Source: Methylotenera_A sp044228245
Lineage (GTDB): Bacteria > Pseudomonadota > Gammaproteobacteria > Burkholderiales > Methylophilaceae
DNA length: 64,000 nt
Direction of reading: 5' to 3'
Assembly (NCBI GenBank): GCA_044228245.1
Contig: JBGAVG010000003.1
Location: 1-64,000 of the forward strand
In this document: positions 51,694 to 60,431 of the stretch, one piece after another
Position numbering within the stretch: the stretch's first letter is position 1
Layout of the letters: the number at the start of each line of letters is the position of its first letter
Position numbers and translations under genes: made by a program
Notes under the pieces: model-generated
The model's input: the letters and a program-made list of their open reading frames with translations, nothing else
The model's database searches: none
What the model was told of the DNA's origin: nothing

Positions 51694-53631
51694 TTAAAAA
51701 TCTGCTTTAAAACCTACGCGCCAAGTGCGCACAAAATCTACAGGATAAATCGCATCGTCAGCGACTTGTAGCGAGTTTTCGTGTTCAAAAATATTATTAA
51801 TCGCTGCAAATAGCTGCACTTTTTTGTAACGATAACTTACCGCAATATTAGTAGATTCGTAATGACTTTGTTTTTGTGTTGCGTTGTTAGCAAAGTCGTT
51901 AAATGCATAAGTAGATTCGCGCCAAGCGTGACTTAAATTAATATTGCCCGCATCTAAAAACTTATAATTTAAGTTTGCCGTAATTGCATGCTTAGGTACG
52001 CCTGGTAAATCTTTATTTTTAACTTCAACTCCAAGTACCACTTCTTTATCAATAATAGCGCGTGTATAGGTGTAAATTAGCCCTGCGCTTAAGTCATCGG
52101 TAAAATTAAAATAATCTTGCAGTTCTAGGCCATATTTATGCGATGCATCGATATTTGTGTTGGTGAAGGTAACAGGATTGAAATAGATCTCATCTTTTAA
52201 ATCTGTATGAAAAGCAGTGACTTTTAGGCGATTTTTACTGTTAGTATGGTTTAAACCGATGTTAAATGTTTTAGACTTAGCAGGGTCAATAAAGGCATTA
52301 AACGTACCGAAGAATGTAAAAAAGCGGTCAATGTCAGGTGCTTGAAACGCTTGGTTGTAATTGGCAAACGCCGTTAATGTATTGGTAAAACGATAATTTG
52401 CACCTATATCCCAAGCGTTCAAATTTTCTGTGTCGGATAGTTTATTACCCGGCGTAGGGGCATAACGATATTTTACTTTTTCGTTACGTGCACCAGCAGA
52501 AAGTGTGAGAGCCTCAGAGAGCCAAGTTGGTCGATATTCTGTTTGAATAAATGCAGCTTTGTTATCTTTGGTTGTTTTGTTGGCAGGGCTGAAAAATCCT
52601 GCAGCGGCACTTCTATCACCATCAAAAGTTTGCACACCACCAATCACACTAAATTCATCGCCGTGATAGCTTAAAGCAATATCGTTTGAATCATAATCGT
52701 AAAAAGATTCCGAGAAAAAATTAACAAATTCAGAGCGTTTATCTTCTCTAAAATGCGTTGCACTCATTTTTAGTTTTGGGGTGATGTCATATTCCATACC
52801 AACTCGCCACTGGTCAACATCGTAATCTTGCTCGGTATATTGGTTACCTGAATTTTGGCGTGGATTATCTTTGAATTCTGCTTCGCTTAAAGTGCCAACG
52901 TAGTAGGTGTTAACTCTTGCACTGGTACCTTCAACATTAAAGCGTAAATCATCTGTAGGCTTAATTTTTAGCTTAACGTTTTGTGTATTGTTGGTAAATT
53001 TGTCTTTGTCACCAAAAATATCTTTTTTACTAAATCCATCATGGCTGTCGTGCGCCAGGCTGGCTGATAAATCAATATATTGCTCTGAAATACCTGCGTT
53101 AATATAGCTAGAAAGCGCACCGTAGTTGCCTGCCGATGTGCTAACAGTTACGCCGGTTTTATTTTTAGTATAAATTTGGATTGCACCCGCCATGGCACCA
53201 TCACCATGAATTACTGAACCGCTACCTTTGCTGATTTCTATGCGTTCAATATTGCCTAAAGGAATTGCGCCAATTAATTGCGGGGATAAGTCAATATTAT
53301 TTAAACGTTGGCCATCAACAGTAATGACAATATTTTGAAAGCCGTTCTCACTGCCATAGCCACGCATATCTATGCTGGGCGAAGCTTTATTGCCGAAATA
53401 GGGAAGTACCGTAATCGATGATTGCTGGGCTAGATAATCATAAAGCGTGGCTGCACCTGAAGCTTCAATTTGTTTTGCAGTATGGATTTCAGATGCATAA
53501 GTGGTTTCGGTATCTTTGTGTTCAAAGCGGTTTGCTTTTACTGTAACGTCTTCGATTTGTATATTTTCTGCTGCAAAAACAGATGAGGTAAAAACCAAAC
53601 CTATCAGGCTGGCAAAGGTAGATTTTTTCAT
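51694..53631 (-). CDS. btuB: TonB-dependent cobalamin receptor BtuB
   Basis: BtuB imports B12 through the outer membrane using TonB. The 645 residues include a signal peptide (1-20), a TonB box-like EDVTVKANRF (about 27-36), the plug domain (about 45-155, with RIEISKGSGSVIHGDGAMAGAI) and a 22-strand barrel ending WRVGFKADF. A cobalamin riboswitch precedes it, which supports B12 as substrate. The gene starts the btuB-btuM unit. Confidence 0.92.
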   Translation of the reverse strand: MKKSTFASLIGLVFTSSVFAAENIQIEDVTVKANRFEHKDTETTYASEIHTAKQIEASGAATLYDYLAQQSSITVLPYFGNKASPSIDMRGYGSENGFQNIVITVDGQRLNNIDLSPQLIGAIPLGNIERIEISKGSGSVIHGDGAMAGAIQIYTKNKTGVTVSTSAGNYGALSSYINAGISEQYIDLSASLAHDSHDGFSKKDIFGDKDKFTNNTQNVKLKIKPTDDLRFNVEGTSARVNTYYVGTLSEAEFKDNPRQNSGNQYTEQDYDVDQWRVGMEYDITPKLKMSATHFREDKRSEFVNFFSESFYDYDSNDIALSYHGDEFSVIGGVQTFDGDRSAAAGFFSPANKTTKDNKAAFIQTEYRPTWLSEALTLSAGARNEKVKYRYAPTPGNKLSDTENLNAWDIGANYRFTNTLTAFANYNQAFQAPDIDRFFTFFGTFNAFIDPAKSKTFNIGLNHTNSKNRLKVTAFHTDLKDEIYFNPVTFTNTNIDASHKYGLELQDYFNFTDDLSAGLIYTYTRAIIDKEVVLGVEVKNKDLPGVPKHAITANLNYKFLDAGNINLSHAWRESTYAFNDFANNATQKQSHYESTNIAVSYRYKKVQLFAAINNIFEHENSLQVADDAIYPVDFVRTWRVGFKADF

Positions 53632-53774
53632 TATATTTTCCCTAAATTACACGCGTCCCCGCATGTAGATTTTTACAAGCTTTTATTTAGAAAAGCTTGG
53701 TTATAAAGTCCAGGGAATAAAGAAGGGTAAAAAAGGCAAAAATGCACCAAAAATAGTGCAGCTTTTTGGCCACC
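53632..53774 (-). promoter_or_regulatory. btuB leader downstream of the riboswitch aptamer
   Basis: Between the aptamer and the btuB start, minus-strand RNA can form a hairpin from GCTGCAC and GTGCA followed by a T-rich run near 53735-53765, a possible terminator, and a second palindrome AAGCTTTT/AAAAGCTT (53677-53698). This fits transcriptional or translational B12 control; the exact switch cannot be decided by eye. Confidence 0.45.
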
Positions 53775-53962
53775 GTCACCCCGCGGTATTCTCTAGCGTA
53801 TGTGTTGCGAGGCCGGTCTCCGGGCTTGTGGGGATTTGTCTTGCGCCTTCCCAAGCTCGCGCTCAGTGGCTGATTGCAAAACTACACTCACTTACCGTTG
53901 CGGGGGCAGCATAGGCATTGTTAATGGTTTAACGCACCTATTTCCCAGTTTCACCATGTTTA
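53775..53962 (-). ncRNA. cobalamin (AdoCbl) riboswitch
   Basis: Read on the minus strand, the element has the class I order: GGTGAAACTGGGAA, GCTGCCCCCGCAACGGTAAG, GCCACTGAGC, GGGAAGGCGC and the B12 box AGCCCGGAGACCGGCC (plus-strand 53811-53826). It lies upstream of btuB. Binding of cobalamin would lower btuB-btuM expression. Confidence 0.93.
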
Positions 53963-54126
53963 AAGAAAATAAACATTGGCACCTGACAACTAACCGCGAT
54001 TATAACGATTTATACGGCAAGCTCAATTGAATTTTTATGCAACAAGCAGGTAAAACGTGTTAAATTACTTTGAATAGCCCACGTTAGCTATTGACTATAA
54101 TGAATTTTTTCAATTATAGTGGGACT

Positions 54127-54333
54127 ATGGAAGCGGATTTAAAAAGTTTGCAAGAAAAAATTACCAAGCTGATCACTTTGTGCAGTACGCTGCGTGAAGA
54201 GAATATTCAATTGCGTGGTGATTTATCACAAGCGCAGCAGGATGCAGATGCCTTAAAAAGCAATATGCAGCTTGCGAGTGATAAGCTTGAGGTTTTGCTT
54301 GAATCCATGCCAGAAAGCGTAGAGGCGTCATGA
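54127..54333 (+). CDS. TIGR02449 family coiled-coil protein (ZapB-like)
   Basis: From ATG 54127 it has 68 residues, almost all a coiled coil (MEADLKSLQEKITKLITLC onward). This family always lies just before zapA and may act in cell division with it. An earlier ATG (54091) is less likely. The stop overlaps the zapA ATG by four bases. Confidence 0.88.
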   Translation: MEADLKSLQEKITKLITLCSTLREENIQLRGDLSQAQQDADALKSNMQLASDKLEVLLESMPESVEAS

Positions 54334-54635
54334 GTGCTGCAAAACCTGTTGATGTGCTGATCATGGGGCGAGAGTTCACGGTTTCGTGTTCCGACGAAGA
54401 GCGTCAGGGTTTGATGGACGCAGTTGACTACCTGGATAAAAAAATGCGTGAAATCCGCGACTCAGGAAAGGTTGTCGGTGCAGAGCGCATTGCAATCATG
54501 GCGGCACTCAACCTCTCGCATGAACTGCTCAACACAAAAACGGGCGGTGTTGACATTGGCGATTATAAGCGTAGGATTAGCCTCATGCAGAATCAAATTG
54601 ATGAAGCAATGGCAGCACAGGCTAAGCTTATATAA
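54330..54635 (+). CDS. zapA: cell division protein ZapA
   Basis: ZapA binds FtsZ and bundles protofilaments at midcell. The 101-residue protein has the VLIMGREFTVSCSDEERQGLMDAVDYLDKKM start (split after FTVSC) and C-terminal coiled coil typical of ZapA. It is translationally coupled to the preceding coiled-coil gene and followed by 6S RNA, the conserved order in Proteobacteria. Confidence 0.95.
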   Translation: MSAAKPVDVLIMGREFTVSCSDEERQGLMDAVDYLDKKMREIRDSGKVVGAERIAIMAALNLSHELLNTKTGGVDIGDYKRRISLMQNQIDEAMAAQAKLI

Positions 54636-54682
54636 CTAGTTTTTCATCAGTCCGTCACAACGCCGCTCTATCATCAAAGTTG

Positions 54683-54878
54683 TTTTCTGTGGTGTTGCTT
54701 GAGTCATAAATTCCTTGAACTAGTCTTTGTTATAGGTTTCGGCTCATCAAGCGTGGTGTGCGCGCTCTAAATTGGGTGTTCTTTTAAGATGCCCTTGGCG
54801 AGTGTACCTGAAGCGCTTTAAGTTGTTACCACCTGAACTTTTTGGTTCAGGATAGCGGCTCAGGCAACACCACAGCAA
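54683..54878 (+). ncRNA. ssrS: 6S RNA (SsrS)
   Basis: 6S RNA mimics an open promoter and holds sigma-70 RNA polymerase in stationary phase. The closing stem is seen: CTGTGGTGTTGCTTGAG (54687-54703) pairs with CTCAGGCAACACCACAG (54859-54875), with a central bulge region between. Its place just after zapA is the conserved site. Confidence 0.9.
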
Positions 54879-54880
54879 AT

Positions 54881-54987
54881 AAATTTTGGTTTTATTGATG
54901 CAATTGCTGTGTTATCTCGTCTTGTCGTACTTGGTTGTACTGTCTGTGACTCGATGCCTTGCACTTTCATCAATAAAACCAAAATTT
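54881..54987 (+). repeat. 20-bp perfect inverted repeat with 67-nt loop after 6S RNA
   Basis: The 20 bases 54881-54900 (core TTTTGGTTTTATTGATG) are the exact reverse complement of 54968-54987. The 67-nt loop contains pairs such as GTACTTGGTTGTAC. It starts only 3-6 nt after the 6S RNA end. No gene is seen in it or in the rest to 55090. It may be a processing/termination structure of 6S RNA or a small mobile palindrome. Confidence 0.7.
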
Positions 54988-55090
54988 GGAGAGATGTACT
55001 GCATTCGCTCATACACCTCGTTTCAGCCCGATTTGAATAAGATTTTGTTTTAATCTAATGTCTTTGTTATTTTCGGTATTTCTCAAGTAG

Positions 55091-55450
55091 TTACCTTAGT
55101 TCGTGATATTTCAAATCCGCCAAACTGACAATCTCCAGACATTTTTCATGGCAGGCTTCTAAAATTACTGGCGGTGCGAAACCAGCTTCCGATGCCTCAA
55201 GCCAACGTGCAGCACACACGCACCAGCGATCGCCTGCGCTTAAACCCTCAAAGCCATATTCCGGGTGTGGTGTGCTTAAATCATTGCCACTAGAAAAAGA
55301 AAATGCCAGAAACTCTTCGGTTACTTGGCAGCAAACAGTATGGCTGCCAATGTCTTCACTGCCTGTTTCGCAGCAGCCCGTGCGCGTAAAGCCAGTGAGC
55401 GGATTCAAACTGCAAGTTTGCAGGCTTGTGCCTAGTACATTACGCGCCAT
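55091..55450 (-). CDS. DUF2237 family protein
   Basis: The 119 residues are rich in Cys (about 9) and fit DUF2237: NVLGTSLQTCSLNPLTGFTRTGCC (split), GNDLSTPHPEYGFEGLSAGDRWCVCAARW. Family function is unknown; the Cys pattern could bind metal. It is monocistronic and divergent from the EVE gene. Confidence 0.88.
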   Translation of the reverse strand: MARNVLGTSLQTCSLNPLTGFTRTGCCETGSEDIGSHTVCCQVTEEFLAFSFSSGNDLSTPHPEYGFEGLSAGDRWCVCAARWLEASEAGFAPPVILEACHEKCLEIVSLADLKYHELR

Positions 55451-55519
55451 GGTTTTATTCCAAATAGATTAATTTCAATTATCATACCCAAATTATGAAA
55501 TCGAGAAAATTGGATTGAT

Positions 55520-55978
55520 ATGCGTTATTGGTTAATGAAATCAGAACCTGCAGATGTGTCTATAGATGATTTAGCTGCCATGCCCAATCAGACGGTCGAT
55601 TGGTATGGTGTGCGCAACTATCAGGCGCGTAATTTCATGCGCGATCAAATGCGCGTCGGTGACGGTGTGCTGTTTTATCACTCAAATTGTGAAATGCCAG
55701 GAATTGCAGGCATTGCAGAGGTTGGTACCAATGCCTATCCCGACCGTTTTCAGTTTGTTAAAGGGCACAAATATTACGATGAAAAATCTACGCAAGAAAA
55801 TCCGCGCTGGATGAATGTAGATGTGAAGTTAGTGCGCAAAACACGGTTGTTAAGTCTGAAAGAGCTGCGCGAAACGCCCGAGCTTGCCAACTTGCGCATC
55901 TTGCAACGCGGGAACAGGCTTTCGATTACGCCGGTTGACCCCAAAGATTGGGAATTTATACTAGGTAAACTTAAGTAA
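55520..55978 (+). CDS. EVE domain protein
   Basis: A 152-residue EVE (PUA-like) protein that may bind modified nucleotides in RNA or DNA. It begins MRYWLMKSEPADVSIDDL, with DWYGVRNYQARNFMRDQMRVGDGVLFYHSN (broken), the family signature. It lies near the 6S RNA/zapA cluster as in other Proteobacteria. Confidence 0.92.
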   Translation: MRYWLMKSEPADVSIDDLAAMPNQTVDWYGVRNYQARNFMRDQMRVGDGVLFYHSNCEMPGIAGIAEVGTNAYPDRFQFVKGHKYYDEKSTQENPRWMNVDVKLVRKTRLLSLKELRETPELANLRILQRGNRLSITPVDPKDWEFILGKLK

Positions 55979-55991
55979 GGTTTGTTCAAGT

Positions 55992-56020
55992 AAAAAAGCC
56001 CCGAATTTCGGGGCTTTTTA
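55992..56020. terminator. bidirectional terminator after the EVE gene
   Basis: AAAAAGCCCCGAA and TTCGGGGCTTTTT form a near-perfect stem with A- and T-runs. It serves convergent EVE and beta-propeller genes. Confidence 0.9.
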
Positions 56021-56052
56021 TAAATCAGCTACAACTACACTTCAATTTTGTA

Positions 56053-57120
56053 TTATTTTAATTTTGTATCCAGGCTGCCCATGGCTTTAGGGTAAGTCAC
56101 CACGCCCCAGGGCATTTGTTTTACTTCCACTTGTTTGGTGGGTTCCAGCGTCTCGGCATCAATCACTATAATCGCATCCGATTTGCCGCAAGCCAGCATG
56201 ATTTGTTTATCGTCCGGCGTAAAGCTAAAGTGCCAGCAACGCTTTCCGGTTGGAATATCTTTCACTTTTTCATAAGTTTTTGCGTCAAATACTTCAAGCA
56301 GCTCGGCTTTATTGCTCGCCACAAAAATATGCTTACCTGTGACATCATAACTGATTCCATAAGGAGTGGCGCCGGTGTCTACGGTGCGTAATACCTTGAA
56401 ATTCTTATTCATCACCAGAAATTTGTTGCCGTACTCCAAAGTGGCGATATAGGTTTTGCCGTCGGGCGATACTTTGATGCCGCGCGGGCGGTCGCCGTAG
56501 TCATGGGTTTTGATTCTTTTAATTAGCTTGCCGGTTTTAATGTTGTGTACGGTGATGGTGTTGTCCGCTTCGTTGGTAATCACCAACTGCCTGCCATCCT
56601 TGCTGAATTCAATTCCCTCTGTCTCCGGACCACCGGTAATTTCGCGTATTTTTTTACCCAGTTTAAGGTCGATAATACCGATACGTGCCGGCTCTTTGTC
56701 ATCGTCATCTGCTGCTGTATCAGCTTCTTTAGCGGCAGCAGAGCCTGGAGCGGGTGGCGGGCCACCTTTGGCGCTAGGTTCGTAAGAAACGTATGCAAAA
56801 TTACCTTTTACACGAACAAATTCCGGGTTCTTTCCAACGGGAACCTGTTTAACGACTTCGCTAGTGGCGGTATCAATAACAGAAACGCTGCCGTTTTCGC
56901 GCGTGGCAACGATTAAAAATTTGCCGTCGTCAGTAACGCCTAGGCCGCGCGGACCTTCAGCTTTAACGTCAATACTGCCGGTGGTGGTCATGGTAGCTAA
57001 ATCAATAATGGTAACTCCACCATCCTGGCTGGTGACATAGGCTTTGCCTTCCGCTGCAAACGCATTGGCGGCAACAAATAAGCTCATTGCAGTCGCAATG
57101 ATGGTTTTATTCAAGTTCAT
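56053..57120 (-). CDS. periplasmic YVTN/YncE-type beta-propeller protein
   Basis: From ATG 57120 (GGAG upstream) it has 355 residues: signal peptide to AFA|AEGKAY (about residue 22), then seven YVTN-type blades (such as GPRGLGVTDDGKFLIVATR and PRGIKVSPDGKTYIATLEYG). A Pro/Gly/Ala then Asp-rich insert (about 118-145, GGPPPAPGSAAAKEADTAADDDDKE, broken) interrupts a blade. Such proteins are often near PQQ-dependent alcohol metabolism in methylotrophs. Function is unproven. Confidence 0.85.
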   Translation of the reverse strand: MNLNKTIIATAMSLFVAANAFAAEGKAYVTSQDGGVTIIDLATMTTTGSIDVKAEGPRGLGVTDDGKFLIVATRENGSVSVIDTATSEVVKQVPVGKNPEFVRVKGNFAYVSYEPSAKGGPPPAPGSAAAKEADTAADDDDKEPARIGIIDLKLGKKIREITGGPETEGIEFSKDGRQLVITNEADNTITVHNIKTGKLIKRIKTHDYGDRPRGIKVSPDGKTYIATLEYGNKFLVMNKNFKVLRTVDTGATPYGISYDVTGKHIFVASNKAELLEVFDAKTYEKVKDIPTGKRCWHFSFTPDDKQIMLACGKSDAIIVIDAETLEPTKQVEVKQMPWGVVTYPKAMGSLDTKLK

Positions 57121-57310
57121 TCCATTCTCCAAAGTTTATCCTGCCTGTTTGGCAGATTATTTTTTATTAGGTTCAAACCCTTAAGTTTGTTAAAGCAATA
57201 ATTATACTAGGCCATATTTCTTATAAAACATTTATAAAACAATGCATTCTGCTATATGTTCATTCAAGGGATGGTGGTTATCAGCCAATCCTGAGGCTGC
57301 AATTAGCCAA

Positions 57311-58822
57311 TTAACCCAAAAATAGTTTATAAGCCGGGTTTTCAGTTTCATCCCAATACGGATAACCGAGATTTTGTAAAAACTCTGCAAATTCGGCCTG
57401 CTCGTTCGGTGGCACTTGCATGCCCACCAGCACACGGCCAAAATCCGCGCCATGATTGCGATAATGGAACAGGCTGATATTCCAGTCGTGTCCCATGGTG
57501 TCTAAAAACTTCATTAGCGCACCAGGTTTCTCTGGGAACTCAAACCGGAATACCACTTCATGTTCCGCTTGCGGTGCATGCCCGCCGACTAGATGGCGCA
57601 GATGCAGCTTGGCGACTTCATTATCGGTCAAATCGAGCGCGGGCAAGCCTTGCGCCTGCAAGTCAGCGACCAGTTTGGCAGATTCCGCAGGGTCTGTAAT
57701 CGCTACGCCCACAAAAATATGTGCCTCTTTAGGGTCAGAGTAGCGATAGTTAAATTCGGTAATATTTCGGTTGCCCAGCAGGCGGCAAAAGGCCTTAAAT
57801 GCCCCAGGTTTTTCGGGTATCGTGACTGCTAAAACTGCCTCACGTTTTTCGCCGACTTCGGCGCGTTCCGCCACAAAACGCAAACGGTCAAAATTCATGT
57901 TGGCGCCAGAAGCAACGGCTACCAATGTTTTGTTGTGCAGGTTTTCACGTTCGGCATAGGCCTTAAGTCCAGCCACGGCGAGCGCCCCTGCGGGTTCCAA
58001 TATGCTGCGCGTGTCTTCAAACACATCTTTAATCGCGGCACAGATGGCGTCATTATCCACCACGATCATCTCATCCACATATTGCTGGCAGAGCGCAAAT
58101 GTATGTTCGCCCACCTGTTTTACCGCTGCGCCATCGGCAAACAGTCCAACTTGTTCCAGCACCACGCGCTCACCTTGTTTGAGCGATTCCGTCATCGCTT
58201 CAGCATCTTTGGCCTCAACGCCGATGATCTTAATTTCCGGGCGCAGCGCTTTCACATAGGCTGCAACACCGGCCAGCAAGCCGCCACCGCCCACGCAGCA
58301 AAAAATTGCTTCAATGGGTTGTGGATATTGCTGCAGAATTTCCATCCCAATCGTGCCTTGTCCTGCGATGACATCAGGGTCGTCGTAAGGGTGCACAAAA
58401 GTAAGCTGTTCGGATTTTTCCAGCTCAAGTGCATGTACATAAGCGTCAGAATAACTATCGCCAAACAGCACCACTTCAGCGCCTCTGGCCTTTGCCGCAT
58501 TCACTTTAATGAGCGGGGTGGTGGTCGGCATCACAATCACGGCTTTGCAGCCCAATTTCTGTGCGGCCAGTGCTACGCCTTGCGCATGGTTGCCGGCGCT
58601 GGCGGCGATTACCCCGCGTTTCAGCGCATCCGCAGGCAGGTTCGCCATTTTGTTGTAGGCTCCGCGCAGCTTAAACGAGAATACAGGCTGCATATCTTCG
58701 CGCTTAAGCAACACGCGGTTATCAATGCGTGCCGATAAATTGGGCTGAAACTCCAGCGGCGTTTTTTTCGCCACGTCGTAAACGCGCGAGTTTTCTATTT
58801 TTTCTACGTAATTGATGGACAT
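57311..58822 (-). CDS. ilvA: threonine ammonia-lyase, biosynthetic
   Basis: IlvA deaminates threonine to 2-oxobutanoate, the first step to isoleucine. The 503 residues contain the PLP Lys in PVFSFKLRGAYNKM, the Gly-rich CCVGGGGLLAGVAAYVK, and two C-terminal ACT-like regulatory domains (about 325-500), so isoleucine feedback is expected. It is divergent from rpiA. Confidence 0.96.
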   Translation of the reverse strand: MSINYVEKIENSRVYDVAKKTPLEFQPNLSARIDNRVLLKREDMQPVFSFKLRGAYNKMANLPADALKRGVIAASAGNHAQGVALAAQKLGCKAVIVMPTTTPLIKVNAAKARGAEVVLFGDSYSDAYVHALELEKSEQLTFVHPYDDPDVIAGQGTIGMEILQQYPQPIEAIFCCVGGGGLLAGVAAYVKALRPEIKIIGVEAKDAEAMTESLKQGERVVLEQVGLFADGAAVKQVGEHTFALCQQYVDEMIVVDNDAICAAIKDVFEDTRSILEPAGALAVAGLKAYAERENLHNKTLVAVASGANMNFDRLRFVAERAEVGEKREAVLAVTIPEKPGAFKAFCRLLGNRNITEFNYRYSDPKEAHIFVGVAITDPAESAKLVADLQAQGLPALDLTDNEVAKLHLRHLVGGHAPQAEHEVVFRFEFPEKPGALMKFLDTMGHDWNISLFHYRNHGADFGRVLVGMQVPPNEQAEFAEFLQNLGYPYWDETENPAYKLFLG

Positions 58823-58903
58823 GCCGGATTTTTAATTCACCTTTAGCGGTGTATAGTTATGGTTTGGCATCATTATAAAGAATTTGTTAAGGGTTTACTC
58901 AAA

Positions 58904-59563
58904 ATGGCATATACACAGGATGAATTAAAGCAGCAAGTCGCAAAAGCAGCGGTGGAGTACGTAAAAGAAGGCATTATCGGCGTGGGCACTGGCTCTACAG
59001 CTAATTACTTTATTGAAGAGCTGGCCAAAGTAAAACACAAAATTGAAGGTGCGGTGGCCAGCAGTGAGGCGACGGCCCAACGTTTACGCGATCGCGGCAT
59101 CAAGGTGTACGATCTCAACAGCATTGACAGCCTGGATATTTATGTAGACGGCGCCGATGAAATTACCGAGCACATGCACATGCTAAAAGGCGGCGGCGGT
59201 GCGCTCACGCGTGAGAAAATCGTGGCAGCAGTGGCTAAAACCTTTATCTGCATATGTGACGAGAGCAAGTACGTGCCCGTGTTGGGAAAATTTCCATTGC
59301 CGGTAGAAGTGCTGCCGATGGCGCGTAGCCAAGTGGCCCGTGCTTTGGTGAAAATGGGCGGACAACCGGTGCTGCGTGATTTTACGACAGATAACGGTAA
59401 TATTATTTTAGACGTACATAACCTGAAAATTGACGATCCGGTTAAGATGGAAGCTGACATCAACCAAATCGTCGGCGTGGTGACGAATGGTTTATTTGCT
59501 GCGCGGCCAGCAAACATTTTGCTATTAGCGACAGCGGATGGTGTGAAAACCTTTAAGAAATAG
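58904..59563 (+). CDS. rpiA: ribose-5-phosphate isomerase A
   Basis: RpiA interconverts ribose-5-P and ribulose-5-P in the pentose phosphate and ribulose monophosphate cycles. From ATG 58904 it has 219 residues, the family length, starting MAYTQDELKQQVAKAAVEYV. GVGTGSTANYFIEEL, the catalytic DGADEI and KGGGGALTREKI are seen. An upstream ATG 58859 adds 15 residues without support. Confidence 0.96.
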   Translation: MAYTQDELKQQVAKAAVEYVKEGIIGVGTGSTANYFIEELAKVKHKIEGAVASSEATAQRLRDRGIKVYDLNSIDSLDIYVDGADEITEHMHMLKGGGGALTREKIVAAVAKTFICICDESKYVPVLGKFPLPVEVLPMARSQVARALVKMGGQPVLRDFTTDNGNIILDVHNLKIDDPVKMEADINQIVGVVTNGLFAARPANILLLATADGVKTFKK

Positions 59564-59577
59564 AGATGTGGTGTAGA

Positions 59578-59605
59578 AAAAAACCGCTTTCGAGCGGTTT
59601 TTTTT
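59578..59605. terminator. intrinsic terminator after rpiA
   Basis: AAAAAACCGCTTTCGAGCGG is followed by an eight-T run; the stem ACCGCT/AGCGGT is closed by a small loop. An A-run precedes it, so it is probably bidirectional. Confidence 0.88.
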
Positions 59606-59686
59606 CATTAGTAAGACCGTCGGCCTGCAGGCCGTATGGATATTGGTCTACAGGGCAGTCACTTTTGGTAATGAATGCGCGCGTAT
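59606..59686. repeat. intergenic repeat, copy B (pairs with 9236-9312)
   Basis: It carries the same blocks as copy A: ATGGATATTG (59636-59645), GGGCAGT (59653-59659) and TTTTGGTAATGAATG (59663-59677). It follows the rpiA terminator and reaches almost to the yggX stop, so both copies lie between convergent genes next to a terminator. The palindrome GGCCTGCAGGCC (59622-59633) is specific to this copy. Confidence 0.7.
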
Positions 59687-59690
59687 CGAA

Positions 59691-59963
59691 TCACTTTGTT
59701 GGCGGCACGTACCCGCTCGCCGTATCCGCACCTTCGCCAAAAAAGTATTTCTCGGTTTGTTCCGCCAAGTATTTGCGTGCGGCAGGGTCGGCCAAACTCA
59801 GGCGGTTTTCGTTCACCAGCATGGTTTGCTGTTTTAACCATGCCGCCCATGCCTCTTTGCTTACGTTCAGGTAGATTTTTTTGCCAAGCTCGCCTGGATA
59901 AGGAGGAAAGTCCATGCCTTCAGCTTCTTTGCCTAATTTGACGCATTGTACTAATCTTGCCAT
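59691..59963 (-). CDS. yggX: YggX-type Fe(2+)-trafficking/oxidative damage protection protein
   Basis: A 90-residue YggX protein, starting MARLVQCVKLGKEAEGMDFPPYPGELGKKIY (broken), with the single conserved Cys7. It protects Fe-S proteins from oxidative damage. The longer frame to 60041 is an extension with no family match, so the ATG 59963 is chosen. It is divergent from dgkA. Confidence 0.95.
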   Translation of the reverse strand: MARLVQCVKLGKEAEGMDFPPYPGELGKKIYLNVSKEAWAAWLKQQTMLVNENRLSLADPAARKYLAEQTEKYFFGEGADTASGYVPPTK

Positions 59964-60062
59964 GTCGAATACTCTTTCAATAAAAACCATATCATAACGC
60001 ATGGCTTTAAGCGGTGCGAGTGCACGTGCTAATATAGCCAAAATTTAATTCAGAAAGTCCAC

Positions 60063-60431
60063 ATGGAAAGCCCATTCAAAAGTAAAAACGGTTTGGAACG
60101 TATCGCCAAAGCAGCAGGTTATTCGCTTGCAGGCTTAAAAGCAGCATATAAAAATGAGGCCGCGATTCGGCAGGAAACTTGGCTGATGCTGGTGCTGATT
60201 CCACTGGGGTTTTATTTGGGGCAGACGAATATCGAGCGCATTTTGCTGGTGGGCGTGACTTTGCTGGTGTTTGTGGTGGAGCTGCTGAACTCGGCCATTG
60301 AGGCGGCGGTTGACCATACTTCTATCGATCATCATGCACTGGCCGCACGCGCCAAGGATATTGGCAGTGCGGCCGTGATGATTGCGATTTTGCTATTCTT
60401 GCTGGTATGGGGCTTGATACTTTTCGGCTAG
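60063..60431 (+). CDS. dgkA: diacylglycerol kinase
   Basis: DgkA phosphorylates diacylglycerol in the inner membrane, recycling lipid from membrane-derived or LPS modification. The 122 residues have three transmembrane helices and the motif VELLNSAIEAAVDHTSIDHHALAARAKDIGSAAVM (split here as ELLNSAIEAAVD and RAKDIGSAAV). Its 3' end overlaps the TonB receptor gene on the other strand by four bases. Confidence 0.95.
   Translation: MESPFKSKNGLERIAKAAGYSLAGLKAAYKNEAAIRQETWLMLVLIPLGFYLGQTNIERILLVGVTLLVFVVELLNSAIEAAVDHTSIDHHALAARAKDIGSAAVMIAILLFLLVWGLILFG

Noticed and set aside
57935..58738. Long open frame (267 codons) on the plus strand opposite ilvA
   Set aside because: It is fully antisense to a clear ilvA gene, His/Cys/Arg-rich in the manner of a reverse-frame shadow, and has no family features.
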